DNA from: Myxococcota bacterium
GTDB taxonomy: Bacteria; Myxococcota_C; UBA6777
DNA length: 35,398 bases
Assembly (NCBI GenBank): GCA_023150835.1
Contig: JAKLKB010000060.1
Coordinates: forward strand, 1 to 35,398
Direction of reading: 5' to 3'
Shown: positions 24,230 to 31,905 of the stretch, piece after piece
How positions within the stretch are numbered: the first letter of the stretch is position 1
Layout of the letters: each line of letters starts with the position of its first letter
Program-made: the position numbers and the translations under genes
The notes under the pieces: model-generated
Databases searched by the model: none
What the model was told of the DNA's origin: nothing
Seen by the model: the letters and a program-made list of their open reading frames with translations, nothing else

Positions 24230-25717
24230 ATGAGTGTTCGCGTGCGTTTTGCGCCGAGTCCTACGGGATATCTGCATGTGGGTGGTCTGCGGACCGCGTT
24301 GTACAATTATCTGTTTGCGCGCAAGCATGGGGGTACGTTTGTGTTGCGGGTGGAGGACACGGATCGCAAGCGCTTTGTGGAAGATGCGATGAAGCGGCTG
24401 ATTGCGAGCATGCGTTGGGCAGGGATCGATTATGACGAGGGTCCGGGCAAAGAAGGCGAGGTGGGTCCGTACACCCAAAGCGAGCGACTGGCTCTGTATC
24501 GCGATGCAGCGGAGCAGTTGGTGAAGGCAGGGAAAGCGTATTATGCGTTCGATACGCCCGAAGAAGTCGAGGCGATGCGACAAATCCAAGAAGACCAACA
24601 ATTGCCGCATACGTTTTATGATCGGGCTGCGATGAAGAACAGCCTTTCGTGTGATGCTGCCCAAGTACAGGCATGGATAGCCGAAGGTGTGCCGTATGTC
24701 GTTCGGTTGAAGGCTCCCGAGGATCCGAATAAGCAATACATCTTGCAGGATCTTGTGCATGGAGAAGTGGTGTTTGCGTCGGATAGTGTGGACGATCAGG
24801 TGTTGTTAAAAGCGGATGGTTTTCCGACGTATCACCTTGCGAATGTGGTGGATGATCACGCGATGAAGATCACGCACGTGATCCGAGGCGAAGAATGGTT
24901 GCCGAGCGCACCGAAGCACTTGTTGTTGTACGAGAGCTTTGGTTGGGAGCCGCCGAAGATGGCGCATCTTCCGCTGCTGTTGAACTCAGACGGGACCAAG
25001 ATGAGCAAGCGTAAGACGATCGGGGCGTTTCAAGTCGATGTGATGGTCGAAGATTATCGAGACAAGGGCTACCTGCCCGAGGCGCTGATCAACTTTTTGT
25101 CGTTGTTGGGTTGGAATCCCGGGACAGGGCAGGAGCTATTTACGTTGGCGGGGCTGGTGGAGGCTTTTTCGTTGGAGCGAGCGCAAAAAGCGGGAGCGAG
25201 CTTTGATATCGAAAAGCTTCAATGGATGAATAAGCAGCACTTGAAGATGTTGGAATTGACGGATCTTGCGCAGCGATTGAAGCCAGCGGTGATCGCGTCG
25301 GGTATGCCGATGCCATCGGACGAGGCGTTGGCAGTGATCGCGGGGTTGATGCGCGAGCGAGTGACGTTTTTGGAAGAGATCCCGACGCAAGCGGATTATC
25401 TGTTTCGCGATCCGACGGTGTACGACGAGGGCGTGGTGAAAAAGCAGTGGAAGGGCGATGCTTTTGCGAAGATGGTGGCCCTGCAAAGCCAACTGTCGGG
25501 GCTTTCGGTGTGGGAGCGGGATGCGATCGATCAGGCGATCGTACAAGCCGCCGAAGGGATGGGGCTAAAGAAGGGAGCGTTTTTGGCGATTATGCGGCTT
25601 GCGGTGAGTGGTGCAGCGGGTGGCCCGGATCTTCTCGATATGATGGCGTTGTTGGGTCAGGAGACCTGTCTTCGCCGTGTTGCGCGTGCGTTGGAGGCGC
25701 TGCCGCCGATGGTTTGA
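24230..25717 (+). CDS. gltX: Glutamyl-tRNA synthetase
   Basis: A 495-residue class I synthetase that charges tRNA with glutamate for translation. The HIGH-like motif is in PSPTGYLHVGG (residues 9-19), the KMSKS motif reads KMSKR near 257-261, and LRVEDTDRKR and HVIRGEEWLPSAPKH are family hallmarks. Length is normal. The start ATG 24230 puts MSVRVRFAPSPTG at the N-terminus and has GAGGGAGAAG upstream; the frame remains open to 24104 but the extra residues are not GluRS-like. Whether it discriminates tRNA-Glu from tRNA-Gln cannot be told here. The gene is divergent from the kinase and convergent with the RCC1 lipoprotein gene. Confidence 0.97.
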   Translation: MSVRVRFAPSPTGYLHVGGLRTALYNYLFARKHGGTFVLRVEDTDRKRFVEDAMKRLIASMRWAGIDYDEGPGKEGEVGPYTQSERLALYRDAAEQLVKAGKAYYAFDTPEEVEAMRQIQEDQQLPHTFYDRAAMKNSLSCDAAQVQAWIAEGVPYVVRLKAPEDPNKQYILQDLVHGEVVFASDSVDDQVLLKADGFPTYHLANVVDDHAMKITHVIRGEEWLPSAPKHLLLYESFGWEPPKMAHLPLLLNSDGTKMSKRKTIGAFQVDVMVEDYRDKGYLPEALINFLSLLGWNPGTGQELFTLAGLVEAFSLERAQKAGASFDIEKLQWMNKQHLKMLELTDLAQRLKPAVIASGMPMPSDEALAVIAGLMRERVTFLEEIPTQADYLFRDPTVYDEGVVKKQWKGDAFAKMVALQSQLSGLSVWERDAIDQAIVQAAEGMGLKKGAFLAIMRLAVSGAAGGPDLLDMMALLGQETCLRRVARALEALPPMV

Positions 25718-25808
25718 GGGGCTGTATTGTTCGCTGGGGGAGGAATGTGCAAAGCGCGGGAGCAACGAGGCTTGTGCCGAGGGCTTGAGGGGACTGTGTT
25801 GTTCGCTG
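25714..25808 (+). repeat. Short direct repeat at the gltX end
   Basis: TTGAGGGG plus CTGTATTGTTCGCTG at 25714-25735 recurs as TTGAGGGG plus ACTGTGTTGTTCGCTG at 25785-25808, 71 bases apart. The first copy includes the gltX stop codon. It fills most of the gap between two convergent genes; no terminator is obvious. Confidence 0.6.
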
Positions 25809-25815
25809 CGAGGGG

Positions 25816-27315
25816 CTAGAAACCTCTTTGCCCCCAGCATCGGTGCGTTGAATCTTTGAAGATAGCGCAAGAGATACCGTTACCTACCGCCACACGTTGG
25901 ATGCCTGTTAAACCTTGGACTTGCAGGGCTGTTCGTGTGCTGTCCGGTTTACTGCCACCGAGCTGTCCGTCGTTGTTGTTCCCCCAACAAAAAGCTGTTC
26001 CGTCGTTGGAGGTTGCGCAGGTATGCGAGGTCCCAGCGCTGATCTGAATCCCGTTGCGAAACTCCTGTACAGGCAATGGGGTGGGTTCTTGGAAGCTCCA
26101 ACCCGGGCGATCTCCCACGCCCAGATTGCCCGACAGATCAGAACCCCAACATTTGGCCGTACCGTCCTTTAAGATCGCGCAAGTCGAACTGTGCCCTGCC
26201 GAGATGTCTTGTGCCCCCGAGACTTCGATGACGAGGAGGGGATTGGGACTGGTGTTGCCAGCGGTGCCATTTCCAAGCTGACCGTTGTTGTTGTTCCCCC
26301 AACACTTGACGGTGCCGTCTTCCAAGCGGGCGCAGGTATGGGTTGAGCCAGCGGAGAGTTGTTTGATGCGGCTCAGGCCGAGGATCGGAGCGACCGCCCC
26401 AAACATGGGTGTACTGCCTGTTCCGAGTTGGCCGGCCATTCCCCATCCCCAACATACGCCTGTGCCGTCTTCTAAAAGGGCGCAGTTGTGTGCGTCTCCT
26501 GCGGTGATCTGGGTGGCGCGAGAAATGCCTTGAATCTTTTTGGGCGTGGTGGTGGTGCTGCCTGTGCCGAAGGCATCCAGTCCCCAACATCCGACGGAAC
26601 CATCTTCAAAGAGAGCACACGAATGCTTCGATCCAACAGCCAATTGTTTTGCTTTTGTGAGTCCAACGACAGCTTGAGGGGGGTCCGTGGGCGATGTTGC
26701 GCTGTGCCCGAGTTGCCCAGCATCATTTTTTCCCCAACATTGGGCGGTTTGATCTTCTAAGAGTATGCACGAGTGACCCGCACCCAAGGCAAGATCCCGA
26801 ACGGGCGCACAGCGGCCTTCTTTGCAATCCGAGAGACAAACCTTGCCACAAGCTCCGCAATTTTTCGGATCTGTTTGAACCGAGATGCAAACGTTGTTGC
26901 CGCAATCTTGTGTTCCTTGTGGGCATTGAAAGGCGCAAGAACCGTCGACACAAACATGATCGGATGGACAACCAACGCCGCAGGCTCCGCAGTGTTTTGG
27001 ATCTTTTTGCAGTGATACGCAACTCGATCCGCAAACAGCCTGATCTTTCGGGCATTCTAGGACGCAGGCTCCTTGCTTGCAGACGTGATTGGATGGGCAG
27101 GTTTTGCCGCAAGCTCCGCAGTGTTTTGGATCTGTTTGCAACAATACGCAGCTCGATCCACAACGACCTTCTTCGGGTTTGCAATTGGCTGTAGAGGCGC
27201 AGGAGGGATCCTTGCAGACAGAGGGAGTCTGGCAGCCCAGCCAAAGAGGGAACAGCCATAGAGAAAACACAGGAAATCGAACCATTGGTGAACGGAACGG
27301 AGAGCGAGTTCGCAT
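25816..27315 (-). CDS. Cys-rich, seven-bladed RCC1-repeat lipoprotein
   Basis: A 499-residue exported protein. A hydrophobic signal (FPVFSLWLFPLWLGC) ends in a Cys at residue 28 that could be lipidated, although the residue at -3 is Trp rather than Leu. Residues ~34-185 hold three Cys-rich units built on DPKHCGACGKTC and VCKQGACVLEC, a pattern typical of Myxococcota surface proteins. Residues ~190-499 hold seven RCC1-type repeats (HSCALLEDGT, CWG, GQLG), the number of blades of a complete RCC1 propeller; each repeat also keeps two Cys that could form a disulphide. No ligand can be named. Start ATG 27315 has a perfect AAGGAG six bases upstream. It is expected outside the inner membrane. Confidence 0.9.
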   Translation of the reverse strand: MRTRSPFRSPMVRFPVFSLWLFPLWLGCQTPSVCKDPSCASTANCKPEEGRCGSSCVLLQTDPKHCGACGKTCPSNHVCKQGACVLECPKDQAVCGSSCVSLQKDPKHCGACGVGCPSDHVCVDGSCAFQCPQGTQDCGNNVCISVQTDPKNCGACGKVCLSDCKEGRCAPVRDLALGAGHSCILLEDQTAQCWGKNDAGQLGHSATSPTDPPQAVVGLTKAKQLAVGSKHSCALFEDGSVGCWGLDAFGTGSTTTTPKKIQGISRATQITAGDAHNCALLEDGTGVCWGWGMAGQLGTGSTPMFGAVAPILGLSRIKQLSAGSTHTCARLEDGTVKCWGNNNNGQLGNGTAGNTSPNPLLVIEVSGAQDISAGHSSTCAILKDGTAKCWGSDLSGNLGVGDRPGWSFQEPTPLPVQEFRNGIQISAGTSHTCATSNDGTAFCWGNNNDGQLGGSKPDSTRTALQVQGLTGIQRVAVGNGISCAIFKDSTHRCWGQRGF

Positions 27316-27401
27316 CGTGGACTCCTTACGGGGTTAGGGGGTTAGGGTTTGCGTGTTCGGAAGCATCGAAGATTCGCAAACCATTCGGGTTTTGTTCTAT
27401 G

Positions 27402-27430
27402 TTGAATAGAAGATTTTTTCTTTTTATAAT
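27402..27430 (+). promoter_or_regulatory. Candidate divergent plus-strand promoter without an annotated gene
   Basis: TTGAAT (27402-27407) and TATAAT (27425-27430) are exactly 17 bases apart. The -10 box is separated from the opposite -10 box by only four bases (TATAATTTTCATTATA). No plus-strand gene follows before 29002; a short untranslated RNA is possible. Confidence 0.35.
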
Positions 27431-27434
27431 TTTC

Positions 27435-27462
27435 ATTATAAAAGGTATATATTGCTCGACAA
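27435..27462 (-). promoter_or_regulatory. Candidate promoter of the RCC1 lipoprotein gene
   Basis: On the minus strand TTGTCG (27457-27462) and a perfect TATAAT (27435-27440) are 16 bases apart, about 115 bases before the start codon. It lies in an AT-rich island. Confidence 0.45.
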
Positions 27463-27773
27463 AGATCGAAAATAAGTAGAGACAATTTCTTTTTGATATG
27501 ACGAACTGAGAACTTATCAAGTTTGATGCCATCATAGTTGATAAAAATATTTATAAGTAAAAACAGTATTTTATGTTATTTTTTATCAAATGGAGTTGTC
27601 GAGATTTGCGAGTGGGCGGTGTGATGGATAGGAGTGATGGATAAACGAGTTTCCAAAGACTGGTGTTTGCTTATCGAGGGGAGGCAAGTATGTTTAGGCG
27701 GTGAAGGGTTGGGTTCGTTGGTTTTGTGAGGGGGTGGAGGGGGAGGCACTACGTTGGAGGCTTTGGTTGCGGA

Positions 27774-28598
27774 TTATTTTGCATGGATGGAGAGAGAGTG
27801 TTCGAGGCGTGCGGTGTTTGCGTTGTTGTCGTCTGTGGCGATCAAGATCAGGGTGTATTGTCCGGGCTTGTGGAGGGTGATCTTGCCTTGGACGGTCCAA
27901 ACGGGATGGATGAGGGTGGGAGGGAGTCGGATGGTTTGGGGTCGGCCTGTTTGTAGGAGCTTGGGCGGGCCGGCCTCGTGACGGAGCTGGATATCGACAC
28001 GGGCGCGCAACAGGCCGTTTTTGGGCTTCAATCCGCTGATCCGTACGCGGTAGGTGATCGTGCCGGGGGGGAGGGGACCACTTTGGAGATGCGGAAAGCC
28101 GGCATTGTTGAGGATATCAAAGTCGATCAAGGCGAGTTTGCGTTTGGCTTCTTCTTCGAGAGCGCGGATGCGTTGTTCGAGAGCGGGGCCACCGAATTGA
28201 AAGCGGGTGAGTTGGCCGTTTTGGAAAGCGAGAAGCAGGTGGAAGCGTGCATTTGCGTAAAAGAGGCGATAGAGGACGCCTTTTTTTCCGTTATCGTTTG
28301 TGGCTTTGGGGGAGCGTTCGTAGCGTTGGAGGGGTCCGAAGCTGCGCAGGAGTTGATGAAGGCGAGCGAAGTCGCGGATCGAGAAGTTGATGGGCATACC
28401 TCGGGTGATCTTTAGGAATGCAGCGTGATCGTTGTGTTGGAAAGAAGCGAGGAGCTTTTTGAAGGTCTGCTCGACCGTTGGGTCTGGTGGTGGGGATGCC
28501 CGTACAGAGGGAAGAAAGAGCAAGACAGCGAAATGAAGAAAGCCAAGAAGGCCGATAATACGGTATCTCGTGGGATTGTAAACAGAAAGTTGTTCCAT
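27774..28598 (-). CDS. Exported protein of unknown function
   Basis: A 274-residue protein with a Sec signal peptide: basic start, hydrophobic IIGLLGFLHFAVLLFL, and likely cleavage after SVRA near residue 34. The mature part has an N-terminal helical/sheet domain (TFKKLLASFQHNDHAAFLK, about 42-60) that recalls DUF3887-like small domains, a helical stretch with LEEEAKRKLALID, and a C-terminal beta-rich domain (about 175-274) of immunoglobulin-like appearance (TITYRVRISG, QYTLILIAT). I do not recognise a family with certainty. Start ATG 28598 has GGAGAAG upstream and places the signal correctly; the frame runs open to 28874 through repeat DNA. Periplasmic or secreted location is inferred. Confidence 0.75.
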   Translation of the reverse strand: MEQLSVYNPTRYRIIGLLGFLHFAVLLFLPSVRASPPPDPTVEQTFKKLLASFQHNDHAAFLKITRGMPINFSIRDFARLHQLLRSFGPLQRYERSPKATNDNGKKGVLYRLFYANARFHLLLAFQNGQLTRFQFGGPALEQRIRALEEEAKRKLALIDFDILNNAGFPHLQSGPLPPGTITYRVRISGLKPKNGLLRARVDIQLRHEAGPPKLLQTGRPQTIRLPPTLIHPVWTVQGKITLHKPGQYTLILIATDDNNANTARLEHSLSIHAK

Positions 28599-28802
28599 GC
28601 GATCTTCTCCGAGGGTTGGATCGTGAGGGGGTGGTGAGGACGAAAGACCTGTGCAACGTGCCCTTGCATCGGACGTAGTGGATTTGACCGAGAGGGCCGT
28701 TGCGAGAACGAAGCAGATGTAGCACAAAAGCGGATCGAAGGAAAACGCGGTTCGAGTCGGACGGAGCCGTTCGGTTTGGGATAGGAGTTCCGCAGTTGCC
28801 AA

Positions 28803-28985
28803 AAAAAGCCGTGTATGCGAACGCCCAAGCGACAGAGTCGTTGTTTGGAAAACCATCGATCTTTTCGCCAACACGGGGTCAATGGAGCCGCGCCCTTAGC
28901 GCGGGGCGTGGGGTTCCAACCCCACAAAACCATTCAACTGCTTCACTTCGATACATAATCCCGATGGGAGTTTGTGATATGTGCG
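28803..28985 (+). repeat. Dispersed structured repeat, copy C
   Basis: Third copy of the element: CAAGCGACAGAGTCGTT at 28827, GGAAAACCATCG as in copy A, GGGGTCAA, then GCGGGGCGTGGGG and a hairpin GTGGGGTT/AACCCCAC, the best-paired of the three. The tail TCGATACATAATCCC matches the tail of copy B loosely. It occupies about half of the 403-base gap between two divergent genes and ends just before the ribosome site of the next gene. Confidence 0.7.
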
Positions 28986-29001
28986 GATGGAGGAGCGAGC
29001 G

Positions 29002-29958
29002 ATGTTTCAGATATCGTTGTTGATCTTTTTGGGGACGCAGACGTGGATGGAGGGGACGTTGCCGTTGCCAGCGCCGATGGAGCGGCGTTTGCGTCATGTG
29101 GAGGCAACGATACGAGAAGAGGCGTTGTTGCGGTTGCGGTGTCGTCGGAATGCACACGAGCAGGAGGCGTTGTGGAGGGGACTTGGGGATGCGTTGGCGT
29201 CTGTGCGTTGGCGTGCGTTGGCGGGACTGTTGTTGTGCGATGAAAAGCAGGCGATGGAGGCGATGGTTCGGGCGAGTCGAGACGAGGCGTATTTGATTCG
29301 GCTTGCGGTGGCGCGTCGAGCGGCGCGTGTGCGAGGGAGGGATAGTTTTTTGTTGTTGCGTTCTTTGTTGGAGGATCGGCATCCGGTGGTGTATGCGTAT
29401 GCGCTGGTGGGCTTGGTGCAGCGGGGGTATGTGTTGGCGTTGCCGATGTTGCGGAGGAGACTGCGTCATTCGGATCAAGATGTTGCGCAAGAGGCGTTGT
29501 TGTTGGCGATCGAGCGGATGCGTGCGGAACGGGCGGTATCGGCGTTATGGGATGTGCTTCGGCATCGTGACGCGGGGTTGCGCGGGTTGGCGCTGCGGGT
29601 GTTGGTGTCTTTGTCGCTGTCGCGTCGGGATGTACGTCGAAAGGCGCTGCGTTGGTTGATGCGGGAGCAAGGGCGTTTGCGAGGAGATGCTCGTGGGGCG
29701 ATGGTGGCGGCTCTAGCGATCTTGGGGGAGCCGAACGGCCTGCGAGCGTATCGTCTGTTGTTGAAAGAAGGGCCGCTTGGGCCTGCAAAGGCAGGCTTGG
29801 CATTTTTGGGTTCTATGGAGGAGCCGATCGCGGTCGAGATGTTGCGGGAAGCTGCAAAAACCGCGATGATGCCGTTGCGTTTGGAGGCTGAGACTTCGTG
29901 GCAGCGGATGCAAGTGGAGATGCAGCGGTGGCGTTCTGCGGAAGAGCGTTCTTTTTGA
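29002..29958 (+). CDS. HEAT-like repeat protein, probably exported
   Basis: A 318-residue, Arg/Leu-rich, all-helical protein. Residues ~25-300 are degenerate HEAT-type helical pairs (ALASVRWRALAGLLL, LRHSDQDVAQEALLLAIERM, LRHRDAGLRGLALRVLVSL), spaced about 30-35 residues, which form a curved protein-binding scaffold. The first ~15 residues (MFQISLLIFLGTQTW) are hydrophobic and may be a short signal or anchor. Start ATG 29002 is chosen because GGAGGA lies seven bases upstream; GTG 28981 and ATG 28987 are in frame but unsupported. The binding partner is unknown. It precedes the sigma factor gene on the same strand by 187 bases. Confidence 0.75.
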   Translation: MFQISLLIFLGTQTWMEGTLPLPAPMERRLRHVEATIREEALLRLRCRRNAHEQEALWRGLGDALASVRWRALAGLLLCDEKQAMEAMVRASRDEAYLIRLAVARRAARVRGRDSFLLLRSLLEDRHPVVYAYALVGLVQRGYVLALPMLRRRLRHSDQDVAQEALLLAIERMRAERAVSALWDVLRHRDAGLRGLALRVLVSLSLSRRDVRRKALRWLMREQGRLRGDARGAMVAALAILGEPNGLRAYRLLLKEGPLGPAKAGLAFLGSMEEPIAVEMLREAAKTAMMPLRLEAETSWQRMQVEMQRWRSAEERSF

Positions 29959-30145
29959 GGGGTGCATCTGGGGGCTTGTGTTTGCGCGGGCCTGTTTTTG
30001 TGGGTGGTGGAGATCTTGTGTTGGAGGGCGGGTACGCACAGAGTTTGAGCGTGTTGGAATAAAGAGAGTGGGGGGGAAGGTTGAAAGAAGTCGAGAATGC
30101 CGCGAGATGGCGAGGCGTTCATCCCCCAGCGCAAGGGAACCGAGT

Positions 30146-30796
30146 ATGTTTGGTTTTTTGAAGCGTTCAAAGCAAAATGAATTTGAAGCGTTATCGATGC
30201 CTTACCTTGACGCGTTGTACAACGCGGCGGTGCGTTTGTGCCGCAGCGAAAGCGATGCGGAAGATCTTGTACAAGAGACGATGTTAAAAGCCTTCCGCTT
30301 TTTTCATCGTTTCGAGCAGGGGACGCATATCAAGGCTTGGCTGTTTAAGATCATGACAAACACGTTTATCAACCATTATCGCAAGCAACAGCGGGATCGC
30401 GAGGTGGTCGAAGATTGGGATTGGGATCAGATCGCCAAGCCCGATCCGAGCAGTCGGGACTTTGAGCAAAGGCTGTTTGCGCACGCGATCAGCGATCAAG
30501 TGATGGCGGCGCTCGAAGAGATCCCGTTGGACTTTCGGATGGTGGTGATGTTGGCGGATATCGAAGAGTTTGCTTACAAAGAGATCGCAGAGATCGTGGA
30601 TTGCCCGATCGGAACGGTGATGAGCCGTCTGTATCGAGGGCGTCGGATGCTTCGTAAGCTGCTGCATGGATACGCTGTCGAACATGGCATTATCGATGCT
30701 TCGTGGTCGGCTGAACATGAGCCAGACGCCAAAGTCGCGGATATGGAATCGTTTCGGCGCGTGCGTGCGGAGAAGCAGAAAGTGGGGGGCGCGTGA
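30146..30796 (+). CDS. ECF-type RNA polymerase sigma factor
   Basis: A 216-residue sigma factor. Region 2 spans about 15-85: LYNAAVRLCRSESDAEDLVQ and AWLFKIMTNTFINHYRK, which bind core and the -10 element. Region 4 spans ~125-180 with a helix-turn-helix (FAYKEIAEIVDCPIGTVMSR) for the -35. Regions 1.1 and 3 are absent, which defines the ECF group; the sequence is RpoE/SigH-like. ATG 30146 has AGGGAA upstream and yields a normal N-terminus. Its last four bases overlap the start of the next gene, a membrane anti-sigma protein, so the pair is coupled. An envelope or oxidative stress role is likely from family knowledge; the autoregulatory promoter was not identified. Confidence 0.92.
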   Translation: MFGFLKRSKQNEFEALSMPYLDALYNAAVRLCRSESDAEDLVQETMLKAFRFFHRFEQGTHIKAWLFKIMTNTFINHYRKQQRDREVVEDWDWDQIAKPDPSSRDFEQRLFAHAISDQVMAALEEIPLDFRMVVMLADIEEFAYKEIAEIVDCPIGTVMSRLYRGRRMLRKLLHGYAVEHGIIDASWSAEHEPDAKVADMESFRRVRAEKQKVGGA

Positions 30797-31572
30797 GTGC
30801 AATCTTGAAGAATGCGACGGAGTTTCGGTCGATGACGAAGCAAGAAAAAGAACAAATTCTCCATGCTTATTTGGACAACGAGCTTGGGGCGCGAGAGCGC
30901 GTGGAGATGGAAGAAGCCTTGGATGCAGAGCCGACGTTGCGCGCAGAACTGCGTTTTTATCGAAAGATGCGCCAACAACTGCAAGAAGCTCCACGCAAAC
31001 TGGCTTCACTCGCGTTGGCAGGGCGGATTCAGGCGCGTTTGGAGGGAGAGGTGCGAACAACCCGTTGGACGGGATTTTGGCAGGCAGGGATGGCCGCAGG
31101 GATGGCGTGTGCGATGACTGCTGTGATCTTCTTTTGGAGCCGCCAGTCCGATTCCCCGCATCTTTCGGTGGGTCCGAGTCTTGCGGGGAGCGATGCTCAA
31201 AAAGCGACGCCAACTCAAGCTGCGACCGAGCCTTTCGTTCAAGGTAGCACACCCGTCGCCGAAGGCTCGCGGCCCTCCGCGAACGAACAAAACCGTGATG
31301 CTCCGTCTGAGTCGATGTTTCCTGCCGAATCGACGCCAAACGACACGCGATTGTTGCGTTGCCCACGCAAGTACAAAGCATGGTTGCGACAGCGCGCTCA
31401 AGAACGCCAAAAAGCGCAACGCCTCCAAGCCTTGCGCCTGTTGCGGATGTACCACCCTTCTCTTGTTCAACCAAGAACAGTCGTTTCTGTCCCTTCCTAC
31501 CGCTTGATCCATCCCCCAACGCGGCTTCCACTCCGACCCTTGTCGCGATCATCTCGTTCTACCCGTCCTTAG
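30793..31572 (+). CDS. Membrane anti-sigma factor
   Basis: A 259-residue partner of the preceding sigma factor. Residues ~15-65 are an anti-sigma helical domain (ILHAYLDNELGARERVEMEEALD) of the RsiW/ZAS shape, but the Cys pair of the zinc-binding HxxxCxxC is missing, so it must be a zinc-free version. One transmembrane segment follows (AGMAAGMACAMTAVIFFW, ~97-114), then a Ser/Pro/Ala linker and a strongly basic Arg-rich C-terminal region outside the membrane. The GTG at 30793 overlaps the sigma stop; ATG 30832 is an alternative start. It would hold the sigma factor at the membrane until a signal triggers release. Confidence 0.82.
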   Translation: MSAILKNATEFRSMTKQEKEQILHAYLDNELGARERVEMEEALDAEPTLRAELRFYRKMRQQLQEAPRKLASLALAGRIQARLEGEVRTTRWTGFWQAGMAAGMACAMTAVIFFWSRQSDSPHLSVGPSLAGSDAQKATPTQAATEPFVQGSTPVAEGSRPSANEQNRDAPSESMFPAESTPNDTRLLRCPRKYKAWLRQRAQERQKAQRLQALRLLRMYHPSLVQPRTVVSVPSYRLIHPPTRLPLRPLSRSSRSTRP

Positions 31573-31606
31573 CTTCCTAAATGTGCTGCCCTGTGCGATA
31601 GAAAAC

Positions 31607-31635
31607 TTGCGTTTCTTGTGCGTTTTTTGTAGGTT
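31607..31635 (+). promoter_or_regulatory. Weak candidate promoter before the PBP gene
   Basis: TTGCGT (31607-31612) and TAGGTT (31630-31635) are 17 bases apart. The rest of the 333-base gap 31573-31905 holds a small TGTGC/GCACA hairpin at 31761-31775 but no gene. Confidence 0.2.
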
Positions 31636-31905
31636 GGCGCAGGCTTGGGGAGTCGTTGTGCGTACGTGTGCGCTCGTGATCGCGAACACAAGGATTTTTC
31701 ACGATTTTTTCACAATTCCTGCTCGTGGTTCTCGCCCAAGTCTGCAACAAAAAGATGATTTGTGCGCAAAGCACAGAGGTGTTTTGAGGTCGCAGGTTCC
31801 GACGGATCTGCGTGAATGGGAGGTTCGTGAGAGCTCGTTGGAGATCAGAACGTCCTTCAAAAAGCCGCAGAGTCGGAGAAAACTGCGCGTATGGGAGGCT
31901 TGGAG

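Larger units (their letters stand above)
27385..27600. other. AT-rich intergenic island
   Basis: About 215 bases of strongly AT-biased DNA between two minus-strand genes in an otherwise GC-rich window. It carries the two back-to-back promoter candidates and an imperfect inverted repeat TTGATAAAAATA (27538-27549) / TATTTTTTATCAA (27577-27589). No convincing gene is present in 27316-27773. The role could be regulatory or it may be a remnant of acquired DNA. Confidence 0.6.

Noticed and set aside
24107-24230. T-box or amino-acid riboswitch before gltX
   Set aside because: Hairpins are present but no T-box consensus or leader peptide can be recognised.
30284-31552. 422-codon minus-strand frame opposite the sigma/anti-sigma genes
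   Set aside because: Composition is low in sense and it lies fully opposite two recognisable genes.
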